From Deroplatys truncata (lineage: Eukaryota; Arthropoda; Insecta; Mantodea; Mantidae): a stretch of DNA of 64,000 bases. The translations under genes were made by a program, and so were the position numbers. Every line of letters starts with the position of its first letter. Position 1 is the first letter of the stretch. The stretch covers positions 2,294,001-2,358,000 of the forward strand of contig CM060985.1 of assembly GCA_030765065.1 (NCBI GenBank), written 5' to 3'. Positions 41,601 to 55,405 of the stretch are shown here, piece after piece. Below the pieces are notes generated by a model, which was given only the letters and a program-made list of their open reading frames with translations, was not told the DNA's origin and ran no database searches.

Positions 41601-43310
41601 TATAGGCGAATATATAGCAATGACAAGCACACTACAGTTACCGCGGTGAGGAGGTCATGGGCTCGACTCCTGAGAGCCATCACTGTCACCCTGGGTGGCT
41701 CGGCGAATTTGCATCAATGACAAGCACACTACAGTTACCGCGGTGAGGAGCTCCTGGGCTCGACTCCTGGGAGCCATCACTGTCACCCTGGATAGCTAGG
41801 TGAATTTGTAGCAATGACAAGTACACTAAATTTACGGCGGTGAGGAGGTCGTGGTCTCGACTCCTGGGAGCAATTACTGTCACCCTGGGTGCCTAGGCGA
41901 CTATGTAGCAATGACAAGCACACCACAGTTACCGCAATGAGGAGATCCTGGTCTCGACTCCTGAGAACGATCACTTTCACCCTTGGGTGGCTATGCGAAT
42001 AGGTAGCAATGACAAGCACACTACAGTTACCGCGGTGAGGAGGTCCTGGTCTCGAATCCTGAGAGCGGTCACTGTCATCCTGGGTGGCTAGGCCAATATG
42101 TAGCAATGACAAGCACACTACAGTTACCGCGGTGAGGAGGTCCTGGTCTCGAATCCTGGGAGCGATTACTGTCACCCTGGGTGGCTAGGACAATATGTAG
42201 ATATGACAAGCACACTACAGTTACCGCGATGAGGAGGTCCTGGTCTCGACTCCTGAGAACGATCACTGTCACCCTGGGTAGCTAGGCGAATATGTATCAA
42301 AGAGAAGCACACTACAGTTACCGCGGTGAGGAAGTCCTGGTCTCGAGTCCTGGGAGCGATTACTGTCATCCTGGGTGGCTAGGTGAATATGTAACAATGG
42401 GATGCACACTACAGTTACCGCGGTGAGGAGGTCCTGGTCTCGACTCCTGAGAGCGATTACTGTCACCCTGGTGGCTAGGCGAATATGTAGCAATGACAAG
42501 CACACTACAGTTACCGCGGTGACGAGGTCATTGGCTCGAATCCTGAGAGCGGTAACTGTCACCCTGGGTGGCTAGGCGACTATGTAGAAATGACAAGCAC
42601 ACTACAGTTACCGCGGTGAGGAGGTCCTGGTCTCAAATCCTGGGAGCGATTACTGTCACCCTGGGTAGCTAGGCGACTATGTAGCAATGACAAGCACACT
42701 ACAGTTACACGTCAGGAGGTCCTGGTCTCGACTCCATAGAACGATCCCTGTCACCCTGGGTGGCTAGGCGAATATGTAGCAATGACAAGCACACTACAGT
42801 TACCGCGGTGAGGAGGTCATTGGCTCGAATCCTGAGAGCGGTAACTGTCACCCTGGGTTGCTAGGCGAATATGTAGCAATGACAAGCACACTACAGTTAC
42901 CGCGGTGAGGAGGTCATTGGCTCGAATCCTGAGAGCGGTAACTGTCACCCTGGGTGGCTAGGCGAATATGTAGCAATGACAAGCACACTACAGTTACCGC
43001 GGTGAGGAGGTCCTGGTCTCGACTCCTGGGAGCGATTACTGTCACCCTGGGTGTATAGGCGAATATATAGCAATGACAAGCACACTACAGTTACCGCGGT
43101 GAGGAGGTCATGGGCTCGACTCCTGAGAGCCATCACTGTCACCCTGGGTGGCTCGGCGAATTTGCATCAATGACAAGCACACTACAGTTACCGCGGTGAG
43201 GAGCTCCTGGGCTCGACTCCTGGGAGCCATCACTGTCACCCTGGATAGCTAGGTGAATTTGTAGCAATGACAAGTACACTAAATTTACGGCGGTGAGGAG
43301 GTCGTGGTCT
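41601..43310. repeat. 1.45-kb segmental duplication in the 97-bp array (part)
   Basis: A run containing TATAGGCGAATATATAGC, GGCTCGGCGAATTTGCATC and GTACACTAAATTTACGG at 41601-41850 recurs at 43053-43310, an offset of 1,452 bp (about 15 monomers). Confidence 0.75.
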
Positions 43311-46300
43311 CAAATCCTGGGAGCGATTACTGTCACCCTGTGTAGCTAGGCGACTATGTAGCAATGACAAGCACACTACAGTTACTCGTGAGGAGGTCCT
43401 GGTCTCGACTCCTGAGAACGATCCCTGTCACCCTGGGTGGCTAGGCGAATATGTAGCAATGACAAGCACACTACAGTTACCGCGGTGAGGAGGTCCTGGT
43501 CTCGACTCCTGGGAGCGATTACTGTCACCCTGGGTGGCTAGGCGACTATGTAGCAATGACAAGCACACTACAGTTACCGCGGTGAGCAGGTCATTGGCTC
43601 GAATCCTGAGAGCGGTAACTGTCACCCTGGGTGGCTAGGCGAATATGTAGCAATGACAAGCACACTACAGTTACCGCGGTGAGGAGGTCATTGACTCGAA
43701 TCCTGACAGCGGTAACTGTCACCCTGGGTGGCTAGGCCACTATGTAGAAATGACAAGCACACTACAGTTACCGCGGTGAGGAGGTCCTGGTCTCAAATCC
43801 TGGGAGCGATTACTGTCACCCTGTGTAGCTAGGCGACTATGTAGCAATGACAAGCACACTACAGTTACTCGTGAGGAGGTCCTGCTCTCGACTCCTGAGA
43901 ACGATCCCTGTCACCCTGGGTGGCTAGGCGAATATGTATCAATGACAAGCACACTACAGTTACTCGTGAGGAGGTCCTGGTCTCGACTCCTGAGAACGAT
44001 CCCTGTCACCCTGGGTATCTAGGCGACTATGTAGCAATGACAAGCACACTACAGTTACTCGTGAGGAGGTCCTGCTCTCGACTCCTGAGAACGATCCCTG
44101 TCACCCTGGGTGGCAAGGCGAATATATAGCAATGACAAGCACACTACAGTTACCGCGGTGAGGAGGTCCTGGTCTCGACTCCTGGGAGCGATTACTGTCA
44201 CACTGGGTGGCTAGGCGAATATGTAGCAATGACAAGCACACTACAGTTACCACGGTGAGGAGGTCCTGGTCTCGACTCCTGGGAGCGATTACTGTCACCC
44301 TGGGTGCCTAGGCGACTATGTAGCAATGACAAGCACACTAGAGTTACCGTGATGAGGAGGTCATGGTCTCGACTCGTGAGAGCGTACAATGTCACCCTTG
44401 GGTGGCTAGGCGAATATGTAGCAATGACAAGAACACTACAGTTACCGTGATGAGGAGGTCCTGGTCTCGACTCCTGGGAGCGATTACTGTCACCCTGGGT
44501 GCCTAGGCGACTATGTAGCAATGGCAAGCACACTAGAGTTACCGTGATGAGGAGGTCCTGGTCTCGAATCCTGAGAACGATCACTGTCACCCTTGGGTGG
44601 CTAGGCGAATATGTAGCAATGACAAGCACACTACAGTTACCGCGGTGAGGAGGTCCTGGTCACGACACCTGGGAGCGATTACTGTCACCCTGGGTGGCTA
44701 GGTAAATAGGTAGAAATCACAAGCACACTACAGTTACCGCGGTGAGGAAGTCCTGCTCTCGAGTCCTGGGAGCCGTCACGTCCACCCTGTGTGGCTAGGC
44801 GAATATGTATCAATGAGAAGCACACTACAGCTACCGCGGTGAGGAGGTCCTGGTCTCGACTACTGCGAGCGATTACTGTCACCCTTGGTGGCTAGGTGAA
44901 TATGTAGTAATGAGAAGCACACTACAGTTACCGCGGTGAGGAGGATCTGGTCTCGATATCTGGGAGCGATTACTGTCACCCTGAGTGGCTAGGCGAATAT
45001 GTAGCAATGACAAGCACAGTACAGTTACCACGGTGAGGAGCTCCTGGTCTCGAGTCCTGGGAGCGATTACTGTCACCCTGGGTGGCTAGGTGAATTAGAA
45101 GCAATGAGAAGCACACTACAGTTACCGCGGTGAAGAGGTCCTGGTCTCGACTCCTGGGAGCGATTAATGTCACCCTGGGTGGATAGGCGAATATGTAACA
45201 ATGACAAGCACACTACAGTTACCGCGGTGAGGAGGTCCTGCGCTCGATTCCTGGGAGCCATTAATGTCACCCTGGGTGGCTAGGTAAATATGTAGCAATG
45301 ACAAGCATACTACACTTACCGCGGTGAGGAGGTCCTGGGCTCGACTCCTGGGAACGATCACTGTCACCCTGGGTAGCTAGGCGAATATGTATCAATGAGA
45401 AGCACACTACAGTTACCGCGGTGAGGAAGTCCTGGTCTCGAGTCCTGGGAGCGATTACTGTCATCCTGGGAGGCTAGGCGAATATGTAACAATGAGATGC
45501 ACACTACAGTTACCGCGGTGAGGAGGTACTGGTCTCGACTCCTGGGAGCGATTACTGTCACACTGGGTGGCTAGGCGAATATTTAGCAATGACAAGCACA
45601 CTACAGTTATCGCGGTGAGGAGGTCCTGGTCTCGACTCCTGGGAGCGATTACTGTCACCCTGGGTGGCTAGGCGAATATGTACCAATGAGAAGCACTCTA
45701 CAGTTTCCGTGGTGAGGAGGTCCTGGTCTCGACTTCTGGGAGCGATTACTGTCACCCTGGGTGGCAAGGGGACTATGTAGCAATGACACGAACACTACAG
45801 TTACCGCGTCGAGGAGGTCCCGGTTTCGACTCCTGAGAGCGGTCTCTGTCACCCTGGGTGGCTAGGCGAATATGTACCTATGACAAGCATACTACAGTTA
45901 CCGCGATGAGGAGGTCCTGGTCTCGACTCCTGAGAGCGGTCACTGTTACCCTGGGTGGCTAGGCGACTATGTAGCAACCACAAGGATACTAAAGTTACCG
46001 CGGTGAGAAGGTCAAGGTCTCGAATCCTGAGAGCGGTCTCTGTCACCCTGGGTGGCTAGGCGAATATGTAGCAATGACAAGCACACTACAGTTACCGCGG
46101 TGAGGAGGTCATGGTCTCGACTCGTGAGAGCGTACAATGTCACCCTGGGTGGTTCGGCGACTGTGTATCAATGACAAGCACACTACAGTTACCGCGGTGG
46201 GAGATTATTGGCTCGACTCCTGACAGCCATCACTGTCACCCTGGGTGGCTCGGCAAATTTGTATCAATGACAAGCCCACCACAGTTATCGCGGCGAGGAG

Positions 46301-46816
46301 GTCCTGGACTCGACTCCTGGGAGCCATTACTGTCATCCTGGGTGGCTAGGTGAATAAATATCAATGACACGCACACTACAGTTACCGCGGTGAGGAGGTC
46401 CTGTGCTCGATTCTTGGGAGCCATCAATGTCACCCTGGGTGGCTAGGTAAATATGTAGCAATGACAAGCATACTACACTTACCGCGGTGAGGAGGTCCTG
46501 GGCTCGACTCCTGGGAACCATCACTGTCACCCTAAATATCTAGGTTAATATGTAGCAATGACAAGCACACTACAGTTACCGCGTATGAGGAGGTCCTGGG
46601 CTCGACTCCTGGGAGCGATTATTGTCACCCTGGGTGGCTAGGTGAATATGTATCAATGAGAAGCACACTACAGTTACCGCGGTGAGAAATCCTGGTCTCG
46701 AGTCCTGGGAGCGATTACTGTCACCCTGGGTGGCTAGGCGAATATGTATCAATGAGAAGCACACTACAGTTACCGCGGTGAGAAATCCTGGTCTCGAGTC
46801 CTGGGAGCGATTACTG

Positions 46817-48690
46817 TCACCCTGGGTGGCTAGGCGAATATGTAGATATGACAAGCATACTACGGATACCGCGGTAAGAAGGTCCTGGGCGCGACTCCTG
46901 AGAGCGACCATTCTCACTCTGGGACGCTAGCCGAATATGTAGCATTGACAAGCATACTACAGTTACCGCGGTGAGGTGGTCCTGGTCTCGACTCCTGGGA
47001 GCGTTTACTGTCACCCTGGGTGGCTAGGCGACTATGTATCAATGACCAGCATACTACAGTTTCCGCGGTGAGGTAGTCCTGGTCTCGACTCCTGGGAGCG
47101 ATTACTGTCACCCTGCTTTGCTAAGCGACTATGTATCAATGACCGGCATACTACAGTTACCGCGGTGAGGTGGTCCTGGTCTCGAATCCTGGGAGCGATT
47201 ACTGTCACCCTGGGTGGCTAGGCGAATATGTAGCAAGGACAAGCACACTACAGTTACTGCGGTGAGGAAGTCCTAGTCTCGACTCCTGGGAAAGATTACG
47301 GTCACCCTACGTGGCTAGCTGAATATGTAGCAATGAGAAGCACACTACAGTACCGCGGTGAGGAGGTCCTGGTCTCGACTTCTGGGAGCCCTCACTTCCA
47401 TCCTGGATGGTTAGGCGAATATCTATCAATGAGTAGCACACTACAGTTACCGCGGTGAGGAGGTCCCGGTTTCGACTCCTGAGAGCTGTCTCTGTCACCC
47501 TGTGTGGCTAGGCGAATATGTAGCAATTACAAGCTTGCTACAGTTACCGCGATGAGGAGGTCCGTCTCGACTCCTGAGAGCGGCCACTGTCACCCTGGGT
47601 GGTTCGGCGAATGTGTATCAATGACAAGCACACAACAGTTACCGCGGTGGGAGGTTATTGGCTCGACTCCTGGGAGTCATCACTGTCACCCTGGATAGCT
47701 AGGTGAATTTGCAGCAATGACAAGCACAATACAGTTACCGCAGTGAGGAGGTCCTGGACTCGACTCCTGGGAACGATTACTGTCACCCTGGGTGGCTAGG
47801 CGAATATGTAGCAATGACAAGCATACTACAGTTTCCGCGGTGAGGTAGTCCTGGTCTCGACTCCTGGGAGCGATTACTGTCACCCTGCGTTGCTAAGCGA
47901 CTATGTATCAATGACCGGCATACTACAGTTACCGCGGTGAGGTGGTCCTGCGCTCGAATTTTGGGAGCCATTACTGTCACCCTGGATGGCTAGGTGAATA
48001 AATATCAATGACAAGTAAACTACAGTTACCGCGGTGAGGAGGTCCTGCGCTCGATTCCTGGGAGCCACCAATGTCACCCTGGGTGGCTAGGTATATATGT
48101 AGCAATGACAAGCGTACTACACATACCGCGGTGAGGAGGACCTGGGCTCGACCCCTGGGAGCCATCACTGTCACCCTGAATATCCAGGTTAATATGTAGC
48201 AATGACAAGCACACTACAGTTACCGCGTATGAGGAGGTCCTGGGCTCGAATCCTGGGAGTGATTATTGTCACCCTGGGTGGCTAGGTGAATATGTATCAA
48301 TGAGAAGCACACTACAGTTACCGCGTGAGAAATCCTGGTCTCGAGTCCTGGCAGCGATTACTGTCGACCTGGGGGGCTAGGCGAATATGTAGATATGACA
48401 AGCATACTACGGTTACCGCGGTAAGAAGGTCCTGGGCGCGACTCCTGAGAGCGACCATTCTCACTCTGGGACGCTAGCCGAATATGTAGCATTGACAAGC
48501 ATACCACAGTTACCGCGGTGAGGTCGTCCTGGTCTCGACTCCTGGGAGCGATTACTGTCACCCTGGGTGGCTAGGCGACTATGTATCAATGACCAGCATA
48601 CTACAGTTTCCGCGGTGAGGTAGTCCGGGTCTCGACTCCTGGGAGCGATTACTGTCACCCTGCGTTGCTAAGCGACTATGTATCAATGAC
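46817..48690. repeat. 1.55-kb offset duplication in the 97-bp array
   Basis: The private block TTCTCACTCTGGGACGCTAG, then CCGAATATGTAGCATTGAC and TTTCCGCGGTGAGGTAGTCC around 46900-47120 recurs around 48450-48690. The offset is 1,547 bp (about 16 monomers). Confidence 0.75.
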
Positions 48691-50189
48691 CGGCATACCA
48701 CAGTTACCGTGGTGATGAGGTCATGGGCTCGACTCCTGGGAGCAGTAAGTGTTACCCTGGGTGGCTAAGCGAATGTGTATCAATGACAAGCACACTACAG
48801 TTACCGCGGTGAGGAGGTCATGGGCTCGACTCCTGGGAGCAGTAACTGTTACCCTGGGTGGCTAGGCGAATGTGTATCATTGACAAGCACACTACACTTA
48901 CCGGGGTGAGGAGGTCATGTGCTCGACTCCTGGGAGCAGTAACTGTTACCCTGGGTGGCTAGGCGAATGTGTATCAATGACAAGCACACTACACTTACCG
49001 GGGTGAGGAGGTCATGGGCTCGACTCCTGGGAGCAGTAACTGTTACCCTGGGTGGCTAGGCGAATGTGTATCAATGACAAGCACACTACACTTACCGGGG
49101 TGAGGAGGTCATGGGCTCGACTCCTGGGAGCAGTAACTGTCACCCTGGGTCGCTAGGCTAATGTGTATCAATGACACGTACACTACAGTTACCGGGGTGA
49201 GGAGGTCTTGGGCTCGACTTCTGGGAGCAGTAACTGTCACCCTGGGTGCTAGGCGAATGTATACAATGACAATACTACTACAGTTACCACGGTGAGGAGG
49301 TCCTGGGCTCGACTCCTGAGAGCCGTCACTGTCACCCTGGGTCGCTAGGCTGTTGTGTATCAATGACAAGCACACTACACTTACCGCGGTGAGGAGGTCC
49401 TGGGCTCGACTCCTGAGAGCCGTCTCTGTCACGCTGGGTCGCTAGGCGAATGTGTATCAATGACAAAGCACACTACACTTACCGCGGTGAGGAGGTCATG
49501 GGCTCGACTCCTGAGAGCCGTCACTGTCACCCTGGGTCGCTAGGCTGATGTGTATCAATGACAAGCACACTACACTTACCGCGGTGAGGAGGTCATGGGC
49601 TCGACTCCTGGGAGCAGTAACTGTCACCCTGGGTCGCTAGGCTAATGTGTATCAATGACAAAGCACACTACACTTACCGCGGTGAGGAGGTCCTGGGCTC
49701 GACTCCTGGGAGCAGTAACTGTCACCGTGGATCGCTAGGCTAATGTGTATCAATGACAAAGCACACTACACTTACCGCGGTGAGGAGGTCCTGGGCTCGA
49801 CTCCTGAGAGCCGTCACTGTCACCCTGGGTCGTTAGGCTAATGTGTATCAATGACAAGCACACTACACTTACCGCGGTGAGGTCATGGGCTCGACTCCTG
49901 AGAGCCGTCTCTGTCACGCTGGGTCGCTAGGCTAATGTGTATCAATGACAAACACACTACACTTACCGCGGTGAGGAGGTCCTGGGCTCGACTCCTGAGA
50001 GCCGTCACTGTCACCCTGGATCGCTAGGCTAATGTGTATCAATGACAAAACACACTACACTTACCGCGGTGAGGAGGTCCTGGGCTCGACTCCTGAGAGC
50101 CGTCACTGTCACCCTGGATCGCTAGGCTAATGTGTATCAATGACAAAGCACACTACACTTACCGCGGTGAGGAGGTCCTGGGCTCGACT

Positions 50190-53100
50190 CCTGAGAGCCG
50201 TCTCTGTCACGCTGGGTCGCTAGGCTAATGTGTATCAATGACAAACACACTACACTTACCGCGGTGAGGAGGTCCTGGGCTCGACTCCTGAGAACCGTCT
50301 CTGTCACGCTGGGTCGCTAGGCTAATGTGTATCAATGAAAAACACACTACACTTACCGCGGTGAGGTCATGGGCTCGACTCCTGGGAGCAGTAACTGTCA
50401 CCCTGGGTCGCTAGACTAATGTGTATGAATGACAAGCACACTACACTTACCGCGGTGAGGAGGTCCTGGGCTCGACTCCTGAGAGCCGTCTCTGTCACGC
50501 TGGGTCGCTAGGCGAATGTGTATCAATGACAAAGCACACTACACTTACCGCGGTGAGGAGGTCCTGGGCTCGACTCCTGAGAGCCGTCTCTGTCACGCTG
50601 GGTCGCTAGGCGAATGTGTATCAATGACAAGCACACTACACTTACCGCGGTGAGGAGGTCCTGGGCTCGACTCCTGAGAGCCGTCTCTGTCACGCTGGGT
50701 CGCTAGGCTAATGTGTATCAATGACAAACACACTACACTTACCGCGGTGAGGTCATGGGCTCGACTCCTGGGAGCAGTAACTGTCACCCTGGGTCGCTAG
50801 ACTAATGTGTATGAATGACAAGCACACTATAGTTACCACGGAGAGAAGGTCATGGGCTCGACTCCTGAGAGCGGTCATTTTCACCCTGGGTCGCGGTTAT
50901 CTAATGTGTATCAATGACAAGCACACTACACTTACCGCGGTGAGGAGGTCATGGGCTCGACTCCTGAGAGCGATCATTTTCACCCTGGGTCGCTAGGCTA
51001 ATGTATATCAATGACAAGCACACCAGACTTACCGCGGTGTGGAGGTCATGGGCTCGACTCCTGAGAGCGATAATTGTCACCCTGGGTCGCTAGTCTAATG
51101 TGTATCAATGACAAGCACACTACAGTTACCACGGTGAGGAGGTCATGGGCTCGACTCCTGAGAGCCGTTACTGTCACCCTGGGTCGCTAGTCTAATGTGT
51201 ATCAATGACAAGCACACTACAGTTACCACGGTGAGGAGGTCATGGGCTCGACTCCTGAGAGCCGTTACTGTCACCCTGGGTCGCTAGGCTAATGTGTATC
51301 AATGACAAGCACACTACAGTTACCGCGGTGTGGAGGTCATGGGCTCGACTCCTGAGAGCGATCATTGCCACCCTGTGTCGCTAGGCTAATGTGTATCAAT
51401 GACAAGCACACTACAGTTACCGCGGTTAGGAGGTCATGGGCTCGACTCCTGAGAGCGATCATTGCCACCCTGGGTCGCTAGGCTAATGTGTATCAATGAC
51501 AAGCACACTACAGTTACCGCGGTGTGGAGGTCATGGGCTCGACTCCTGAGAGCGCTAACTGTTACCCTGGGTGGCTAAGCGAATGCGTATCAATGACAAG
51601 CACACTACAGTTACCGCGGTGAGGAGGGTATGGGTTCGACCCCTGGGAGCAGTAACTGTCACCCTTGGTCGCTAGGCTAATGTGTATCAATCACAAGCAC
51701 ACCAGACTTACCGCGGTGAGGAGGTCATGGGTTCGACTCCTGAGAGCGATCATTGTCACCCTGGGTCGCTAAGCTAATGTGTATCAATGACAAGCACACT
51801 ACAGTTACCGCGGTGAGGAGGTCATGGGCTCGACTCCTGAGAGCGATCATTGTCACCCTGGGTCGCTAGGCTAATGTGTATCAATGACAAGCACACTACA
51901 GTTACCGCGGTGAGGAGGTCATGGGCTCGACTCCTGGCAGCAGTAACTATCACCCTGGGTCGCTAGGCTAATGTGTATCAATGACAAGCACACTACAGTT
52001 ACCGCGGTGAGGAGGTCATGGGCTCGACTCCTGGCAGCAGTAACTGTCACCCTGGGTCGCTAGGCTAATGTGTATCAATGACAAGCACACTACAGTTACC
52101 GCGGTGAGGAGGTCATGGGCTCGACTCCTGAGAGCCGTCACTGTCACCCTGGGTCGCTAAGCTAATGTGTATCAATGACAAGCACACTACAGTTACCGCG
52201 GTGTGGAGGTCATGGGCTCGACTCCTGAGAGCGGTAACTGTTACCCTGGGTGGCTAAGCGAATGCGTATCAATGACAAGCACACTACAGTTTCCGCGGTG
52301 AGGAGGTCATGGGCTCGACTCCTGGGAGCAGTAACTGTCACCCTGGGTGGCTAAGCGAATGTGTATCAATGACAAGCACACTACACTTACCGCGGTGAGG
52401 AGGTCATGGGCTCGACTCCTGAGAGCGATCATTGCCACCCTGGGTCGCTAGGCTAATGTGTATCAATGACAAGCACACTACAGTTACCGCGGTGTGGAGG
52501 TCATGGGCTCGACTCCTGAGAGCGGTAACTGTTACCCTGGGTGGCTAAGCGAATGCGTATCAATGACAAGCACACTACAGTTACCGCGGTGAGGAGGTCA
52601 TGGGCTCGACTCCTGGGAGCAGTAACTGTCACCCTGGGTGGCTAAGCGAATGTGTATCAATGACAAGCACACTACACTTACCGCGGTGAGGAGGTCATGG
52701 GCTCGACTCCTGAGAGCCGTCACTGTCACCCTGGGTCGCTAGGCTAATGTGTATCAATGACAAGCACACTACAGTTACCACGGTGAGGAGGTCCTGGGCT
52801 CGACTCCTGAGAGCCGTCTCTGTCACGCTGGGTCGCTAGGCTAATGTGTATCAATGACAAACACACTACACTTACCGCGGTGAGGAGGTCCTGGGCTCGA
52901 CTCCTGAGAACCGTCTCTGTCACGCTGGGTCGCTAGGCTAATGTGTATCAATGAAAAACACACTACACTTACCGCGGTGAGGTCATGGGCTCGACTCCTG
53001 GGAGCAGTAACTGTCACCCTGGGTCGCTAGACTAATGTGTATGAATGACAAGCACACTACACTTACCGCGGTGAGGAGGTCCTGGGCTCGACTCCTGAGA

Positions 53101-55405
53101 GCCGTCTCTGTCACGCTGGGTCGCTAGGCGAATGTGTATCAATGACAAAGCACACTACACTTACCGCGGTGAGGAGGTCCTGGGCTCGACTCCTGAGAGC
53201 CGTCTCTGTCACGCTGGGTCGCTAGGCGAATGTGTATCAATGACAAGCACACTACACTTACCGCGGTGAGGAGGTCCTGGGCTCGACTCCTGAGAGCCGT
53301 CTCTGTCACGCTGGGTCGCTAGGCTAATGTGTATCAATGACAAACACACTACACTTACCGCGGTGAGGTCATGGGCTCGACTCCTGGGAGCAGTAACTGT
53401 CACCCTGGGTCGCTAGACTAATGTGTATGAATGACAAGCACACTATAGTTACCACGGAGAGAAGGTCATGGGCTCGACTCCTGAGAGCGGTCATTTTCAC
53501 CCTGGGTCGCGGTTATCTAATGTGTATCAATGACAAGCACACTACACTTACCGCGGTGAGGAGGTCATGGGCTCGACTCCTGAGAGCGATCATTTTCACC
53601 CTGGGTCGCTAGGCTAATGTATATCAATGACAAGCACACCAGACTTACCGCGGTGTGGAGGTCATGGGCTCGACTCCTGAGAGCGATAATTGTCACCCTG
53701 GGTCGCTAGTCTAATGTGTATCAATGACAAGCACACTACAGTTACCACGGTGAGGAGGTCATGGGCTCGACTCCTGAGAGCCGTTACTGTCACCCTGGGT
53801 CGCTAGTCTAATGTGTATCAATGACAAGCACACTACAGTTACCACGGTGAGGAGGTCATGGGCTCGACTCCTGAGAGCCGTTACTGTCACCCTGGGTCGC
53901 TAGGCTAATGTGTATCAATGACAAGCACACTACAGTTACCGCGGTGTGGAGGTCATGGGCTCGACTCCTGAGAGCGATCATTGCCACCCTGTGTCGCTAG
54001 GCTAATGTGTATCAATGACAAGCACACTACAGTTACCGCGGTTAGGAGGTCATGGGCTCGACTCCTGAGAGCGATCATTGCCACCCTGGGTCGCTAGGCT
54101 AATGTGTATCAATGACAAGCACACTACAGTTACCGCGGTGTGGAGGTCATGGGCTCGACTCCTGAGAGCGCTAACTGTTACCCTGGGTGGCTAAGCGAAT
54201 GCGTATCAATGACAAGCACACTACAGTTACCGCGGTGAGGAGGGTATGGGTTCGACCCCTGGGAGCAGTAACTGTCACCCTTGGTCGCTAGGCTAATGTG
54301 TATCAATCACAAGCACACCAGACTTACCGCGGTGAGGAGGTCATGGGTTCGACTCCTGAGAGCGATCATTGTCACCCTGGGTCGCTAAGCTAATGTGTAT
54401 CAATGACAAGCACACTACAGTTACCGCGGTGAGGAGGTCATGGGCTCGACTCCTGAGAGCGATCATTGTCACCCTGGGTCGCTAGGCTAATGTGTATCAA
54501 TGACAAGCACACTACAGTTACCGCGGTAAGGAGGTCATGGGCTCGACTCCTGGCAGCAGTAACTGTCACCCTGGGTCGCTAGGCTAATGTGTATCAATGA
54601 CAAGCACACTACAGTTACCGCGGTGAGGAGGTCATGGGCTCGACTCCTGGCAGCAGTAACTGTCACCCTGGGTCGCTAGGCTAATGTGTATCAATGACAA
54701 GCACACTACAGTTACCGCGGTGAGGAGGTCATGGGCTCGACTCCTGAGAGCCGTCACTGTCACCCTGGGTCGCTAAGCTAATGTGTATCAATGACAAGCA
54801 CACTACAGTTACCGCGGTGTGGAGGTCATGGGCTCGACTCCTGAGAGCGGTAACTGTTACCCTGGGTGGCTAAGCGAATGCGTATCAATGACAAGCACAC
54901 TACAGTTACCGCGGTGAGGAGGTCATGGGCTCGACTCCTGGGAGCAGTAACTGTCACCCTGGGTGGCTAAGCGAATGTGTATCAATGACAAGCACACTAC
55001 ACTTACCGCGGTGAGGAGGTCATGGGCTCGACTCCTGAGAGCGATCATTGCCACCCTGGGTCGCTAGGCTAATGTGTATCAATGACAAGCACACTACAGT
55101 TACCGCGGTGTGGAGGTCATGGGCTCGACTCCTGAGAGCGGTAACTGTTACCCTGGGTGGCTAAGCGAATGCGTATCAATGACAAGCACACTACAGTTAC
55201 CGCGGTGAGGAGGTCATGGGCTCGACTCCTGGGAGCAGTAACTGTCACCCTGGGTGGCTAAGCGAATGTGTATCAATGACAAGCACACTACACTTACCGC
55301 GGTGAGGAGGTCATGGGCTCGACTCCTGAGAGCCGTCACTGTCACCCTGGGTCGCTAGGCTAATGTGTATCAATGACAAGCACACTACAGTTACCGCGGT
55401 GAGGA
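50190..55405. repeat. 2,616-bp higher-order repeat, two tandem copies
   Basis: Copy one (about 50190-52805) and copy two (about 52806-55405) are collinear at an offset of 2,616 bp (27 monomers). They share odd monomers such as GGGTCGCGGTTATCTAATG, the shortened GGTGAGGTCATGG unit and ACAAGCACACCAGACTTACC. Only a few differences are visible (for example TAACTATCACC near 51946 against TAACTGTCACC near 54562), so the duplication is recent. Confidence 0.88.

Noticed and set aside
41395-50787. Many 63-65 residue minus-strand frames spaced 97 bp apart
   Set aside because: They are the same stretch of the 97-bp monomer read again and again, so they are by-products of the satellite.
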